Source of the DNA: Roseibium salinum
GTDB lineage: Bacteria; Pseudomonadota; Alphaproteobacteria; Rhizobiales; Stappiaceae
NCBI RefSeq assembly: GCF_026240905.1
Contig: NZ_JAPEVI010000003.1
Location: 682,001-746,000 of the forward strand
Direction of reading: 5' to 3'
DNA: 64,000 bases
Shown here: positions 37,048 to 47,452 of the stretch, one piece after another
Layout of the letters: each line of letters begins with the position of its first letter
Position numbering within the stretch: position 1 is the stretch's first letter
Made by a program: the position numbers and the translations under genes
Notes under the pieces: generated by a model
What the model saw: the letters and a program-made list of their open reading frames with translations, nothing else
Database searches by the model: none
What the model was told of the DNA's origin: nothing

Positions 37048-38139
37048 TCAGTTCTGTGCCTGCTCGCTCGCCAATTCGCTCACGCTGGTGACCACTTCAA
37101 CTTCGCGGTCATGGCCGGGCACCACTTCGAACGTGTGCAGATAGGTGCGGCCGTTGTTGCGGGCGAGAGCCTCGTACTCACCGGCGGCCAGCACGAAGTC
37201 CGGGAACGCGCCGATCGCTTCCACGACCACGTCGCCGCCGGGGCTCAGCACCGACCATGTGGTGTTGGCAATGGCTTCGCCGCCGCGCTCGTTGACGAGT
37301 TTCAGCGTAATATCCGCTGCCTTGTGAAAGATCGTCGCTTCAGTCAGCTTGCCCGGCAGTACCTGGATATCGGCGCGCACGACGGCGTTCACATCGCCGT
37401 AGCGGCTGACGACGTGGTACGTGTCGGCGGCAAGGCGGACGATGGAGCCGGGTTTGATGTTGGATGCAATCAGATCGCGCTCGCCGCGCTCATCGAACTC
37501 CCTTCCGTAAATGCTGAAGGAAACCGGGCGACCCTTGAGCTCTTCGCCGTCCTTCAGGGAAGCCCCGAATTTGATGCCGCCGGCATTCAGCGTCACCATC
37601 TTGGACATGACTTCCTTGCCGATCACGATCCGGTTCGTCGATTGCGCGTAGCCGTAGGCGGTGTGGATCAGGTAGGCGCCGGGATCCAGGCGGAATTCCG
37701 CATCGCCGCCTTCCGACGTTGCGACCAGTTGCAGGCGGCCGTCGGCGGTCGTCGTCTCGGAATAGATGCGCCAGACGAGGCCGTCATCGAGGGGAGGGCT
37801 GTCCTGGGAGACTTTCGCCATCAGGTAAAGCGCGCCCTGATCGAGGCCTTCGCTTACGCCCGTCATGCCCGAATGGGCGGGGGCATAGGGAACCAGCGTG
37901 TCGGAAAACAGCGGCTCCGGCTCCCGGTCGAGCAGGTTCAGGATAGGTTCTTCCGGCGGCACGACGGCTGCCCGAGGGTCGGGCTTGGGCGCGGGCGGCA
38001 TGGGCGCCTCGGCAGACTGCGCGAAAACGGCAGCCTGGTTTGCGGCCAGCAGAGAGGCGCACAGCATCACCGAAAGGGCTGCGCTTTTGATGACCCGTCC
38101 AAATGACATGCGGCCCGAGACAGATTCAGAATTCAACAT
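37048..38139 (-). CDS. Conserved hypothetical secreted protein
   Basis: About 363 residues from ATG 38139; a GTG two codons earlier is possible. The N-terminus contains a signal peptide (FGRVIKSAALSVMLCASLLAANQAAVFAQ), followed by a Pro-rich linker (PMPPAPKPDPRAAVVPPEEP) and several beta-rich segments of similar flavour (WRIYSETTTADGRLQLVATS, TWSVLSPGGDVVVEAIGAFPDFVLAAGEYEALARNNGRTY). These look like repeated immunoglobulin-like or carboxypeptidase-regulatory-like units. No catalytic motif is seen. The function is unknown; the location should be the periplasm. Confidence 0.8.
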   Translation of the reverse strand: MLNSESVSGRMSFGRVIKSAALSVMLCASLLAANQAAVFAQSAEAPMPPAPKPDPRAAVVPPEEPILNLLDREPEPLFSDTLVPYAPAHSGMTGVSEGLDQGALYLMAKVSQDSPPLDDGLVWRIYSETTTADGRLQLVATSEGGDAEFRLDPGAYLIHTAYGYAQSTNRIVIGKEVMSKMVTLNAGGIKFGASLKDGEELKGRPVSFSIYGREFDERGERDLIASNIKPGSIVRLAADTYHVVSRYGDVNAVVRADIQVLPGKLTEATIFHKAADITLKLVNERGGEAIANTTWSVLSPGGDVVVEAIGAFPDFVLAAGEYEALARNNGRTYLHTFEVVPGHDREVEVVTSVSELASEQAQN

Positions 38140-38516
38140 GCCCACTTCATTATCATTTTGAGTCCGGAATTTTTACCGGACTTTTCAGTTTTACACCAAA
38201 CGTGATCGATTGTGCCCCATTTTCTCTAATGGACCTGAAAATCTGGCAAATTCAAGACATGGAGGCAATCCAGGGCCGTATCCATAAGATTGAATGCACT
38301 GGCCGATCCGCAGACGACCCATGCCGGTGCTAGGGTGCTGACCCGTTGCTTTGGGGAATTGGCATTCCCGCCCGCTTCGTCGGCGCACGCGATCAAGATG
38401 GAACGCGCGTGGCCGCGTCGCAAGACGGCCTTTGGTCCAGACAGTTAAAGTTGACAATCGCGTTCAATCAATTAGGGGGATGGTCGCGAATGCGACTATC
38501 CAGACAGGACGAATTG
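38140..38516. other. Divergent intergenic region
   Basis: About 375 bases between the secreted protein gene and the nitroreductase gene, which diverge. The frame of the nitroreductase is open back to 38346 without similarity. It probably contains both promoters. Nothing else was recognised. Confidence 0.4.
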
Positions 38517-39113
38517 ATGCCGAGCTTTGCTTCCGGATCACCGGCAACTCTTGAATTCCTCAGAAACAGGCGCTCACACCCGGCCATCACCATGACGGAG
38601 CCGGGGCCGGACGAGACGCAGATCAGGGACATTCTCACCATTGCGGCGAGAGTGCCGGACCATGGCAAGCTGGCGCCCTGGCGCTTCATTCTTTACCGCG
38701 CGCATCAGGGTAAAACGATCGGCGAGTCGCTTGCCGCGCGCTATGAGCGTGACAACGGGCCGCTGGATCAGGACCAGCGCCAGAAGGAACTGACCCGCTT
38801 CACCCGGGCACCGGTCGTGGTCGGGGTCGTCAGCATGGCCGCCGAACACCCGAAGATTCCGGTGTGGGAACAACAGCTTTCGGCAGGCGCCGTGTGCATG
38901 AACCTGCTGACCGCCGCGGCGGCATCAGGCTTTGCCTCCCAGTGGCTGACGGAATGGTACGCCCTGGACGACGAGGCTGCCCGCTATCTCGGCGCCCGGG
39001 AAGGCGAGCGGTTTGCCGGGTTCGTCCATATCGGAACGCCGACCCAGCCGCCTTTCGAGCGGCCCCGTCCGGAGCTTTCTCAACTCATCACCAATTGGGC
39101 AGAGGCCGAATAG
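38517..39113 (+). CDS. Nitroreductase family protein
   Basis: 198 residues from ATG 38517; ATG 38490 is the alternative. Motifs are LEFLRNRRSHPA (FMN phosphate contact), ILTIAARVPDHGKLAPWRFI, ELTRFTRAPVVVGVV, and SAGAVCMNLLTAAAASGFASQWLTEW. This is the YdjA-like branch of FMN nitroreductases, whose natural substrate is unknown. A flavin reductase-like gene begins 3 bp after its stop. Confidence 0.9.
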   Translation: MPSFASGSPATLEFLRNRRSHPAITMTEPGPDETQIRDILTIAARVPDHGKLAPWRFILYRAHQGKTIGESLAARYERDNGPLDQDQRQKELTRFTRAPVVVGVVSMAAEHPKIPVWEQQLSAGAVCMNLLTAAAASGFASQWLTEWYALDDEAARYLGAREGERFAGFVHIGTPTQPPFERPRPELSQLITNWAEAE

Positions 39114-39115
39114 CC

Positions 39116-39718
39116 ATGTTTTACGAAACCGCGAAGAACGATCATGGCCTGCCGCATAATCCGCTCAAGGCGATCGTGGCGCCCCGGCCGATCGGCTGGA
39201 TCTCGTCCCTGGACAAGGACGGACGTGCCAATCTCGCACCTTACAGCTTCTTCAACTGTCTCTGCGACCGGCCGCCGATTGTCATGTTTTCTTCCTCGGG
39301 ATACAAGGACAGCGTCGCGAATATCGACGCCACCGGCGAGTTCGTCTGCAACATGGCGAGCTGGGATCTGAAGGATGAAATGAACCTTTCGTCCGCTACC
39401 GTGCCGCACGAGACCTCGGAATTCGAACTCTCCGGGCTGGAAACGGCACCGTCCAGGCTGATAAAGGCGCCGCGGGTTGCAAGGGCCGCGACGGCACTTG
39501 AGTGCAGACATCTTGAGACGATTCACCTGAAAGGTCTCGATGGCCAGGAGACCGACAGCTACATGGTCCTCGGCCAGGTCGTCGGCGTTCACATCGATGA
39601 CCACGTGATCGTCGATGGCCGCGTTGACGTCACCCGATACAAGCCGCTGGCACGCCTGGGCTACATGGACTATGCGGTGGTGAGCGAGGTTTTCCAGATG
39701 GTCCGGCCGAAAACGTAG
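39116..39718 (+). CDS. Flavin reductase-like FMN-binding protein
   Basis: 200 residues. Motifs of the flavin reductase-like domain are LKAIVAPRPIGWISSLDKDGRANLAPYSFFNCLCDRPPIVMFS and TGEFVCNMASWDLKDEMNLSSA. Its tight link to the nitroreductase gene (2-base gap) suggests a shared flavin-dependent redox role. A terminator follows at 39760. Substrate unknown. Confidence 0.88.
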   Translation: MFYETAKNDHGLPHNPLKAIVAPRPIGWISSLDKDGRANLAPYSFFNCLCDRPPIVMFSSSGYKDSVANIDATGEFVCNMASWDLKDEMNLSSATVPHETSEFELSGLETAPSRLIKAPRVARAATALECRHLETIHLKGLDGQETDSYMVLGQVVGVHIDDHVIVDGRVDVTRYKPLARLGYMDYAVVSEVFQMVRPKT

Positions 39719-40068
39719 CGTGCTTTTTGCCACGTCATTGCGACGCGTTAATTCGAAGAAGGCGCCGGCCGAGTCGGCGTCTTTTTTCATTTTGGCGTTG
39801 CCGACTCACCGCAAAGGGCAGTAATCGGATGCGGTGGCAGCTGAATTCGCTGACGGCTTTTCACAAGAAAAGGCAGGAAAAGCCTTTGATCTCCACAAAA
39901 CCGGCGAGTCGCATCAGTAGATTTGCGCAGCGGAAAAAGAAAAAGTCGCGCCTCCGCTTGTTCAGTCCATAGTCTGCGTGCTGTTAAGGTTTTGTTAACC
40001 CTTTGGGCGCGAAAGTTAACGCTGAAGGTTAATAAAGTATAACTTAGTTCCGTCGAGGAGACAGGGTC
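39719..40068. other. Intergenic region after the flavin reductase gene
   Basis: About 350 bases, falling to low GC towards 40050. It contains the terminator at 39760-39787 and presumably the promoter of the lytic transglycosylase-like gene. No further gene is supported. Confidence 0.5.
39760..39787 (+). terminator. Intrinsic terminator
   Basis: AGGCGCCG (39760-39767) pairs with CGGCGTCT (39775-39782; one G-T pair) around a 7-base loop, followed by TTTTT. It ends the nitroreductase / flavin reductase transcript. Confidence 0.8.
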
Positions 40069-41380
40069 ATGCAGGTTGCTGACACCACCTCGATCGCGTC
40101 TCGGATCGAGCTTGCGTTTCAGTCTGCGAGTAGTTCGACAGGTACGTCATTTGACTACCTGGTGAAGACTGCTGCACGGGAGTCGGCGTTCAATCCGACG
40201 GCCAAGGCAAGAACATCCAGTGCGACCGGGCTGTTCCAGTTTATCGAGATCCACGTGGCTGGAAACGATGAAGGAAGCGGGACCGCGACATGGGTTGGAA
40301 AAATACTCCGACCAGATCGAGCGGTCCAAAAACGGCAAATATTACGTAAGCGATCCCCAGATGCGCCGCGAAATACTCGACCTGCGTAAGGATCCGGAAA
40401 TCTCGTCGATGATGGCGGGCGCACTGACGCAGAAGAATTCCGATTATCTTGAGCGCAAAATCGGCCGGGGGCCGACCGATGGCGAACTCTACATGGCACA
40501 TTTTCTGGGTGCGCACGGCGCCAGCAAGCTGATCGATGCAGCCGCAGCGGATCCCGATATGCGGGCCGACAAGGTGTTCTCGGCCCAGGCGCGGGCGAAC
40601 AAGCCGATCTTCTATGAAAGGAACGGCAAGGCCCGGTCCATGCAGGAGGTCTACGAGGTCATCGTCTCCAAACACGATGCGGTGACGATGATCGCGGAAG
40701 TCAGCGGCAAGAAAAACCTGCGCACCTCCGGCGAACTGACCCAGGTCGCGACCCTGCCCAATGCAAAGCCGGTCAACGGTGCGCCGCAGATCAACCAAAA
40801 GTCTTTCGACCATCTGGCCGGTGATCCGGCCGCCGCGTTTGCCATGCGGTCCAAACCGGCTGCCCCCGGAGCGATCGCCTCAGCAGGTCAGGCGCTCCCG
40901 GAGTATCCGGATGCCAGTGCGCTTGAGCTGGCGCAAACGACCGTGCCGCTGCCGGAGGGCCGTCCAAGCCGGTACGCCGGCAGAACCGCGAGCGCTGTCT
41001 TCCTGCAGGAAGAACGGGTGAGCGCACCGGCCACCGCGCCGCTGCCTGCCGAACCCGGCGAATCGTCGATCAACGGAACGGATGTGGACGATGCCACGAG
41101 CCGCGTCCTGTCGGCCTTCCAGGCCACCGAAACCGCCAATCCGTTTGAAGCACTGTTCCGCAACGATCAGGGATCTTCGCAAGCTGCGGTCAATCCGCGG
41201 TTCGCGTCCGCTTTCGCCGCCGTCGAAGAGGTGGCCATGTTCGGCGGCCTTTCCGGTGCTTCGAGCCGTGTTGCCGCCCAGGAACTGGCATTGGCCGATC
41301 AGGGCGCTCCGATGGATCTGACGCGTTTCCTGCGCCTGAAGGCGGAAGAAGAACAGAAGGACCTCCTGCCGCCGGCCTAG
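40069..41380 (+). pseudogene. Lytic transglycosylase-like protein, one-base frameshift
   Basis: The first frame (from ATG 40069, with GAGGAGA upstream) gives SFDYLVKTAARESAFNPTAKARTSSATGLFQFIE, a lysozyme-like fold with the catalytic Glu in ARESAF. At 40245-40251 (CGAGATC) the frame shifts, and the next frame gives STWLETMKEAG, then MAHFLGAHGASKLIDAA and a long Ala/Pro-rich tail to 41380. Restored, it would be about 436 residues reading QFIESTWLETMKEAG, as expected. No signal peptide is visible, so it may be exported by a flagellar or other specialised route. It is likely intact in the organism. Confidence 0.8.
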
Positions 41381-41476
41381 CGGCAGGGTCCAGCCCTGGA
41401 AAAATTATGGTGAACCGATCGTTAAGCCTTCGATGTCATAATAAGAACAGACCCTTGGCAAGATTGTTTTACCGGC

Positions 41477-42631
41477 ATGACCGTACACGATTTATTCCAA
41501 CTGAATAACGATGATGAGCGCACCCTGGACATTTTGGCCGCGCACGAATTCGCGGAACGCTGTCTGGCTGCCGAACCCGGCAGCCAGGAACAGGCCGGCA
41601 TGACCGCGGCCCTGACGATCCTTCTCGATGATCCGAGCCGGGCCGTCCGGAAGGCCATCGCCAAGGCCCTGGCCACGAGTTCCCGTGCTCCCGGGCACGT
41701 TATCCGGTGCCTGGCCGGCGACGTCGACGAGGTCGCCATACCGATCCTGAAGTCTTCTCCCATTCTGAGCGAGGCGGAACTGGTCGATCTCTTCGCCGAG
41801 GGCAGTGACGCCGTGCAATGCGCGATTGCGGAGCGGGAGAACCTGCCTGCATCCGTCGCGGCCGCGATTTGCGAGGTTGGCAGCGAAGCCGCCTGCCGCA
41901 GCCTGCTTCGGAATACCGGTGCGCAAGTGCTGCAATCGTCGCTGCTGCGCCTGGCGCAGCGGTTCGACGACCGTCCGGACATTTGCGACAAGCTCCTGAA
42001 AACACGGGACCTGCCGCTGCCGGTGCGCTACCAGTTGCTGATGCGGCTCGCCGAAAACCTGGACGACCATCCGATCGTTCTCGAACGGGTTCCCGAACAC
42101 CAGCGGCGCACATTCCTGAGCGATGCCGAAGACAAGGTGGTGCTGCGCCTCGCGCTTGAGGCACACGCGGAAGAGCTGCCCGCATTTGTTGAGCATCTTC
42201 GGGCACAAGGCAGGCTGACGACGCGTCTGCTGCTGCGGTCCGTGTGCTGCGGGCGCCTGCGCTTCTTTGCTGCGGCCCTGGCAAATCTCGGGCAGGTGCC
42301 ACTGCCGCGTCTGTGCAAACTGCTGCTGACGGTCCGCCGTTCGGCCCTTCAGGCGATCTTGCGCAAGGCCGGATTGCCGCTGCGAGCCCATCAGGCCTTT
42401 CTGCTTGCCATCGATATTGCCCGGCAGGCGGATGCGGACTTCACCTACGATCTGGCGCTCGACGAGGCCCGGATGCTGACCGAGACGCTGCTTGCCGAGT
42501 TGCAGGACGGTGCTCTGGGAGCCGACGAGGACGTCATGGCCTTCCTGCGCCGCTTTGCCATCGACGTTGCGAGACTGGAGGCGCGGCTTCTGGTCAGGAA
42601 CAGCACCCTGCGGGTGACGGCGGCCGCATGA
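41477..42631 (+). CDS. DUF2336 domain protein
   Basis: 384 residues, mostly alpha-helical and resembling a HEAT-like repeat solenoid (DPSRAVRKAIAKALATSSRAPGHVIRCLAGDVDEVAIPILKSSPILSEAELVDLF). This is the DUF2336 family of alphaproteobacteria. No enzymatic residues are seen. Related proteins have been linked to cell-cycle and stress regulation, but the role here is unknown. The neighbour on the opposite strand is an Hpt protein. Confidence 0.85.
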   Translation: MTVHDLFQLNNDDERTLDILAAHEFAERCLAAEPGSQEQAGMTAALTILLDDPSRAVRKAIAKALATSSRAPGHVIRCLAGDVDEVAIPILKSSPILSEAELVDLFAEGSDAVQCAIAERENLPASVAAAICEVGSEAACRSLLRNTGAQVLQSSLLRLAQRFDDRPDICDKLLKTRDLPLPVRYQLLMRLAENLDDHPIVLERVPEHQRRTFLSDAEDKVVLRLALEAHAEELPAFVEHLRAQGRLTTRLLLRSVCCGRLRFFAAALANLGQVPLPRLCKLLLTVRRSALQAILRKAGLPLRAHQAFLLAIDIARQADADFTYDLALDEARMLTETLLAELQDGALGADEDVMAFLRRFAIDVARLEARLLVRNSTLRVTAAA

Positions 42632-42754
42632 GGCCGCGTGCCGCTTCAGCCGCGGGTCAATTTACCTGATATCATTTCCGGAGACACCGGCCGGCAGGCT
42701 CTCTTTCCGTGGATCGACCGGGCAGACCGGGCGAGCCTCGGGAACAGCTTTCGC

Positions 42755-43279
42755 TCAGGCTTCTTCCGGCTCCGGTGGAAACTGCGCCAGATATTCGTCC
42801 GTGACACCCTGCAGCGTTTCCAGCAGCTTCACGCCGGTTTTGTTGGCGTCGTCCTTGGCGCCTTCCATGACCATTGCGCGGATCGCTTCCACGTGGCGGC
42901 CGATGAGCCCCAGTGGCAGGGATTCGGGGCCGGGTACGGTTTCGATCAGATGGCAGAGATTGGCCGCGACCTGACCGACCAGCGGAAAGCCGAGGGTGAG
43001 GGCCTGGCCCTTGATGTTGTGGGCGGCACGAAACAGTGTTGCCAGGGTCTCTTCCGTCAGCCCTTCGTTCCGGACAGCCTCCCAGGCGCTCATCAGGTCC
43101 CTGGTTTCATTGTCCATCCACGTGCCGAAATTCTTCGAGAGCCGCTGCAGGGCCGCTTCGGCCGCTTTCACCGGGTCGAACTTCTTCGCTTCGCGGGGCG
43201 TCAGTTCCCGGACCTTTCTGCGCAGATCGGACGGCGGGGACAAGATCTCATATTCCTGATCCTTCGCGGTGTCAGTCAT
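42755..43279 (-). CDS. Histidine phosphotransfer (Hpt) domain protein
   Basis: 174 residues from ATG 43279, which has GAGGA upstream; the frame opens at 43363. The phosphoacceptor motif is FRAAHNIKGQALTLGFPLVGQVAANLCHLIE, where the AHNIKGQ His takes the phosphate. The N-terminal 60 residues (RKVRELTPREAKKFDPVKAAEAALQRL) are a family-specific extension. It probably relays phosphate between a kinase and a response regulator encoded elsewhere. Confidence 0.85.
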   Translation of the reverse strand: MTDTAKDQEYEILSPPSDLRRKVRELTPREAKKFDPVKAAEAALQRLSKNFGTWMDNETRDLMSAWEAVRNEGLTEETLATLFRAAHNIKGQALTLGFPLVGQVAANLCHLIETVPGPESLPLGLIGRHVEAIRAMVMEGAKDDANKTGVKLLETLQGVTDEYLAQFPPEPEEA

Positions 43280-43392
43280 AGTTCGTTTGTCCTCATCTCC
43301 GGTTTCAGCACGACCTGCCAAGGCAGTATCGTCACTCATGCTTAACAGGCCCTTGCCGGACATGATTTTGGCCGCCGGAATTACGCTATGTA

Positions 43393-44205
43393 TCAGTAGC
43401 GGAACATTTCCGTCAGGATACGCTCATCCCAGCCATGGTCCGAATCGAACATGATCAGGCCCTCCGTCTCGACCGATTCCCTGATCGAGACATGCAGGAC
43501 GCGCCGGAATTCCCTGTGGTCCGCAGAGGCGCTGACAGGGCGTTTTTCATGTTCTAGGATTTCGATATCGACGTGAGCCCCGTTGGGCAGCAGGGCGCCG
43601 CGCCAGCGGCGGGGGCGGAACGCGCTGATCGGCGTCAGGGCCAGGAGCTGGGCCGTGATCGGCAGGATCGGGCCATGGGCGGACAGGTTATAGGCGGTGC
43701 TGCCGGCAGGGGTTGCGACGATGATGCCGTCGCAAATCAGTTCCTTGAGCCTGACGCGGCCGTCGACCGAAATTCTCAGGCGGGCGGCCTGGGACGTCTG
43801 GCGCAGCAGGGAGACCTCGTTGATGGCCATGGCCATGTGCACCGCGCCGGTGTCGTCGGTCGCCTTCATTTCAAGCGGGCGAATGGTGGTGATGTCCGCC
43901 TTGGCGAGCCGCTCCCTGAGATTGTCCTCCCGGTATTCGTTCATCAGGAAACCGACGGAGCCGCGGTTCATGCCGTAGATCGGTTTGCCGCCGCCGATAT
44001 GGGCGTGAAGGGTCTGGAGCATGAGCCCGTCCCCGCCCAGGGCGACGATCACATCGGCGTCTTCCGCGGCAACATTGCCGTATTTTTCCGACAGGCTTTC
44101 AAGGGCAGCCGTGGCTTCCGCGGTATCGCTGGCGATAAAGGCCAGCTTGTCCGTCGAAAAGGAATGGACCGTCTCCGGAGGATGTGTGGGCGGGGAATGG
44201 TTCAT
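43393..44205 (-). CDS. nadK: NAD kinase
   Basis: 270 residues from ATG 44205 ([28 protein letters not shown]), the usual length; the frame is open further upstream. The NAD kinase signatures are [16 protein letters not shown] (GGDG), [23 protein letters not shown] (NE) and [22 protein letters not shown]. It phosphorylates NAD to NADP in the cytoplasm. Confidence 0.95.
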   Translation of the reverse strand: MNHSPPTHPPETVHSFSTDKLAFIASDTAEATAALESLSEKYGNVAAEDADVIVALGGDGLMLQTLHAHIGGGKPIYGMNRGSVGFLMNEYREDNLRERLAKADITTIRPLEMKATDDTGAVHMAMAINEVSLLRQTSQAARLRISVDGRVRLKELICDGIIVATPAGSTAYNLSAHGPILPITAQLLALTPISAFRPRRWRGALLPNGAHVDIEILEHEKRPVSASADHREFRRVLHVSIRESVETEGLIMFDSDHGWDERILTEMFRY

Positions 44206-44329
44206 CGTCCAATCGATCTCTGCGTCTTTCTCGAAACCGGGTCTGAAACGCGTTGGCTCAAAACAACTTGGCCGCCGGGAATACACACCATAGCCGGGCT
44301 CAGCCGTCAGGGGCAGGGAAAATTTGCGT

Positions 44330-45163
44330 TCAGTCCTCCCCCGGGAGCGAGGATCTGAGTGCCGGACCGGATGTCGTGCCAGCAGGATCGCAGGAGAGGG
44401 TTTCAAGCAAGTCCTGCCATGCCGAAAACGGTACGATGGCCGAGCGATTGTCGTCGATCCTGGCCGACATCACGCCGGCAACCCGCAAGCCCCCCGGCGT
44501 CTCCAGAAGAAGAGGGCCGCCCGAGGCGCCGCTTTCCGTCGTGCAATCGGTGATCCAGCTTTCCTCAGCCGTCCCCAGAACCCTGCAGGCGGGGACGAGC
44601 GTCGGCAGGTAGCGCCGGCTGCGCCGGTATCCGGCGGACTGAAAGCTGGTTTGCGCGCCAAGCGCCGATGCGTCCCGAAGTTGCAGGGGCGGGACCGGCG
44701 GCAGCGTGCTGGCTTCCTTCAGGATAATGACGCCGACATCCTTCTGGATATCACCGAGCGTCGGCTTCTTCACAGGAGCAAATCCCTCGGCAGTCCTGAA
44801 ACAGGCCGCTTCCAGCCGTGCCGCGTACTGGTCCCGCCGAACCCCGGCGAGAAAAAGCACGTCATCGGCCGGAAACGGCTTAAGCGTTCTCAGGTCATGG
44901 AGACAATGCGCGGCGGTGAGGACGACGGTCGGGGCTATCAGCGTGCCGGTGCACATGGAGGTCGACCGGAAGCCGGCGACATTCACCCGGCCGATCGACG
45001 GCCAGGGCGCCTGCGTACTGTCGATGACCTCGAGCTCGGCGGCGCGGGAGATCGAGGGGGCGAGGGCGCTGACGGAAAGGGCCAGTATCGCCACAGTGAG
45101 CAGTGCTCTCGAGCGCCTCGCGATCTCCGCCGGGAGCCGGCCTGGTCTCATTCCGGATTCCAT
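44330..45163 (-). CDS. Secreted trypsin-like serine protease
   Basis: 277 residues from ATG 45163, which has AAGGAGG upstream; the frame opens at 45223. An N-terminal signal or anchor helix ([22 protein letters not shown]) precedes the S1 domain. The catalytic triad is His in [12 protein letters not shown], Asp in [10 protein letters not shown] and Ser in [11 protein letters not shown]. Cysteines in TAAHC and STSMCTG fit the S1 disulfide. It is an extracytoplasmic protease of unknown target. Confidence 0.87.
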   Translation of the reverse strand: MESGMRPGRLPAEIARRSRALLTVAILALSVSALAPSISRAAELEVIDSTQAPWPSIGRVNVAGFRSTSMCTGTLIAPTVVLTAAHCLHDLRTLKPFPADDVLFLAGVRRDQYAARLEAACFRTAEGFAPVKKPTLGDIQKDVGVIILKEASTLPPVPPLQLRDASALGAQTSFQSAGYRRSRRYLPTLVPACRVLGTAEESWITDCTTESGASGGPLLLETPGGLRVAGVMSARIDDNRSAIVPFSAWQDLLETLSCDPAGTTSGPALRSSLPGED

Positions 45164-45401
45164 TCCATCGATCCTCCTTGCCGGAATCATATGCTGAACC
45201 CATCCGTGCAGGATACAGGTCATTCAGGTCCCGGAAACCGGCGTCGTGAGCGTGATCGTCCACTGCCTGTTCGTACCGCAGCAATGGTCCGCATGATGGA
45301 TAGACCAGTAATAACAAAAGCTTATCAATTCTTTGGCAATTTGTGTTGTTGCGGCGCAGCATTGTTGTTGCATAAAAAGTAGCCTTGCGCATAATAACGG
45401 C

Positions 45402-45989
45402 ATGAGCGGCGCGCTTTCCATTCTGGTGATCGACGATAACAAGATCCGGGCCTCCATCATCGAGCAGGGACTGCACGATGCTGGGCACGATCAGGTCATT
45501 CTCGTGCACCAGATGGACGGGCTGGTACGGCAGATCGCGGACATCAATCCCGATGTCATCGTCATCGACCTCGAGAACCCGAATCGGGACCAACTGGAGC
45601 ACATGTTTCAGGTGTCCCGGGCCGTCCGGCGGCCGATCGCGATGTTCGTCGACAAGGCGGACAGCCACTCGATCGAGGCGGCAGTCGATGCCGGCGTTTC
45701 CGCCTATGTGGTGGACGGACTGAAACGGGAGCGGGTCAAGCCGATCCTGGATATGGCCATCAGCCGTTTCCGGGCGTTCTCCAGGCTGACGGCAGAGCTT
45801 GAGGAAGCGCGCACCGAACTTGCCGACCGCAAGACCATCGATCGGGCCAAAGGCATCGTCATGAAATCCAAAGGGCTGTCGGAGCAGGAGGCGTATGACC
45901 TTTTGCGGCGCACAGCCATGAAACAGAGCCGCAAGATCATCGATGTGGCGCAGAGCCTGGTGATCGCCAGCGGACTGCTGGAGGACTAG
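45402..45989 (+). CDS. nasT: NasT-like ANTAR-domain antiterminator
   Basis: 195 residues from ATG 45402. The receiver-like domain comes first (ILVIDDNKIRASIIEQGLHDAG, DVIVIDLENPNRDQLEH, VDKADSHSIEAAVDAGVSAYVVDGL). The C-terminal ANTAR RNA-binding domain (KTIDRAKGIVMKSKGLSEQEAYDLLRRTAMKQSRKIIDVAQSLV) follows. NasT binds paired-hairpin RNA leaders to prevent termination of nitrate assimilation genes; the matching leader lies at 47453-47495. nasS follows 59 bp downstream. Confidence 0.93.
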   Translation: MSGALSILVIDDNKIRASIIEQGLHDAGHDQVILVHQMDGLVRQIADINPDVIVIDLENPNRDQLEHMFQVSRAVRRPIAMFVDKADSHSIEAAVDAGVSAYVVDGLKRERVKPILDMAISRFRAFSRLTAELEEARTELADRKTIDRAKGIVMKSKGLSEQEAYDLLRRTAMKQSRKIIDVAQSLVIASGLLED

Positions 45990-46048
45990 ACGATGTTCGA
46001 TAACGATAGCGGTCGGGGAGGGGCGGTCAACCAGGGGGCCGGAGGCAA

Positions 46049-47158
46049 ATGGAAACGAACCTGAAACCAGTCATCGCCGGTTTCATACCGCTGCTGGACA
46101 GCGCGGTTCTCGTGGCAGCCTCGGAACTGGGCTTTGCCGAACGGGAAGGGGTCGCGCTGAAGCTCGTCAGGGAAACCTCCTGGGCAAATATCCGCGACCG
46201 GATTGCGGTCGGGCACTTCGATATTGCCCACATGCTCGCTCCCATGCCGATCGCTGCCAGCCTGAACCTGACCAGTCTTTCCGTTCCCATGCTGGCGCCC
46301 ATGCTGCTGGGGCTTGGCGGCAATGCCATTACGGTCGCTGCCGGGCTCTGGAAGGAAATGGCTGCGGCCGGGGCCGATCCAGGCGGAGATCCCGCGTCGA
46401 CGGGCCGGGCGCTGGGCGAGATCATCACGCTCCACCATGGGGCGGGCGCGCCGCCACTTCGCTTCGGCGTGGTGCATCCCTTCTCGGGACATGCGTATGA
46501 ATTGAGATACTGGCTCGCGGCCACCGGTATAGATCCGGACAAGGATGTCGAGATCACCGTTCTCGCACCCCAACTGATGGCCGATGCCCTCGCGGCCGGT
46601 CAACTCGACGGCTACTGTGTGGGCGAACCGTGGAACACGGCGGCAGTCGCGGCAGGAACCGGGCGGATCGCCACCTACAAGCAGGCTATCTGGCCGGACA
46701 GCCCGGAAAAGGTTCTCGGCGTGACCGAAAAATGGGCCGAGGCCAATCCGGACACGCTTGCGGCGCTGGTGCGCGCCTTTTCCGCTGCGGCCGACTGGTG
46801 CGCCGTGCCCGACAACGCGCCGCAACTCGCCGAACTGCTCAGCCGGCCGGACCTTCTCGCCTGCGATCGGGAGATCTGTCTTCCTGCCTTGACCGGCCGA
46901 ATGCAGCTAGGTCCGGACCTGCAGAAGCACGTGCCGGATTTCCTGGCCTTTTCCGGCGGTGCGAAGGCGGCACCGATGGCTGTCCACGGCAAATGGTTCT
47001 ATGAGCAGATGGTGCGCTGGGGCCAGACCGACCGGACGGCCGAGAGTGCGCGCAAGGTGGAGCAGATTTTTTCCTCCGCTGCCTACCGCTCTGCCTTGGG
47101 GCTGACCGACCTGCCGTCGGAGAACTCCATCCGGATGTTCGACGGAAAGCGTTTCTAG
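46049..47158 (+). CDS. nasS: NasS-like nitrate sensor (CmpA/NrtA fold)
   Basis: 369 residues with GGAGG upstream of the ATG. No signal peptide: it starts METNLKPVIAGFIPLLDSAVLVAASELGFAEREG, so it stays in the cytoplasm. It has the NrtA-type substrate-binding fold ([49 protein letters not shown]). NasS holds NasT inactive and releases it on nitrate binding. Pairing with nasT and the leader upstream of nrtA supports this role. Confidence 0.93.
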   Translation: METNLKPVIAGFIPLLDSAVLVAASELGFAEREGVALKLVRETSWANIRDRIAVGHFDIAHMLAPMPIAASLNLTSLSVPMLAPMLLGLGGNAITVAAGLWKEMAAAGADPGGDPASTGRALGEIITLHHGAGAPPLRFGVVHPFSGHAYELRYWLAATGIDPDKDVEITVLAPQLMADALAAGQLDGYCVGEPWNTAAVAAGTGRIATYKQAIWPDSPEKVLGVTEKWAEANPDTLAALVRAFSAAADWCAVPDNAPQLAELLSRPDLLACDREICLPALTGRMQLGPDLQKHVPDFLAFSGGAKAAPMAVHGKWFYEQMVRWGQTDRTAESARKVEQIFSSAAYRSALGLTDLPSENSIRMFDGKRF

Positions 47159-47422
47159 GTCCCCCTGTATTCATCCCGATCCCCGGTTCTTCACGTCCGG
47201 TTCTTCACGCCCGGTTTCCCCCGTCTGGCTATCCCCGTCGGCCCCGGTCAGCGGACGCGCGCCATTGCGTGCGCATTTTCTCGGCAGGCTCGCTGCATTG
47301 CACAAAAAAAGATCATCTGCTTGCACCATGCGCCAACAAATCATGCACAACCCGAAAGTTGCCTGAGTTTCGGAATCTCTCCAAGTCATTGAAAAACACA
47401 AGTTAATCTAGGAAATCCGGAG

Positions 47423-47440
47423 TTGGCACGCATTCTGCTT
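47423..47440 (+). promoter_or_regulatory. Sigma54 (RpoN) promoter for the nas operon
   Basis: TTGGCACGCATTCTGCTT has the -24 GG and -12 GC dinucleotides separated by exactly ten bases and matches the TTGGCACG-N4-TTGC consensus with one change. Transcription would start about 12 bases downstream, near 47450, only a few bases before the first ANTAR hairpin. NtrC control is inferred. Confidence 0.75.
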
Positions 47441-47452
47441 TGAGAAAGACGT

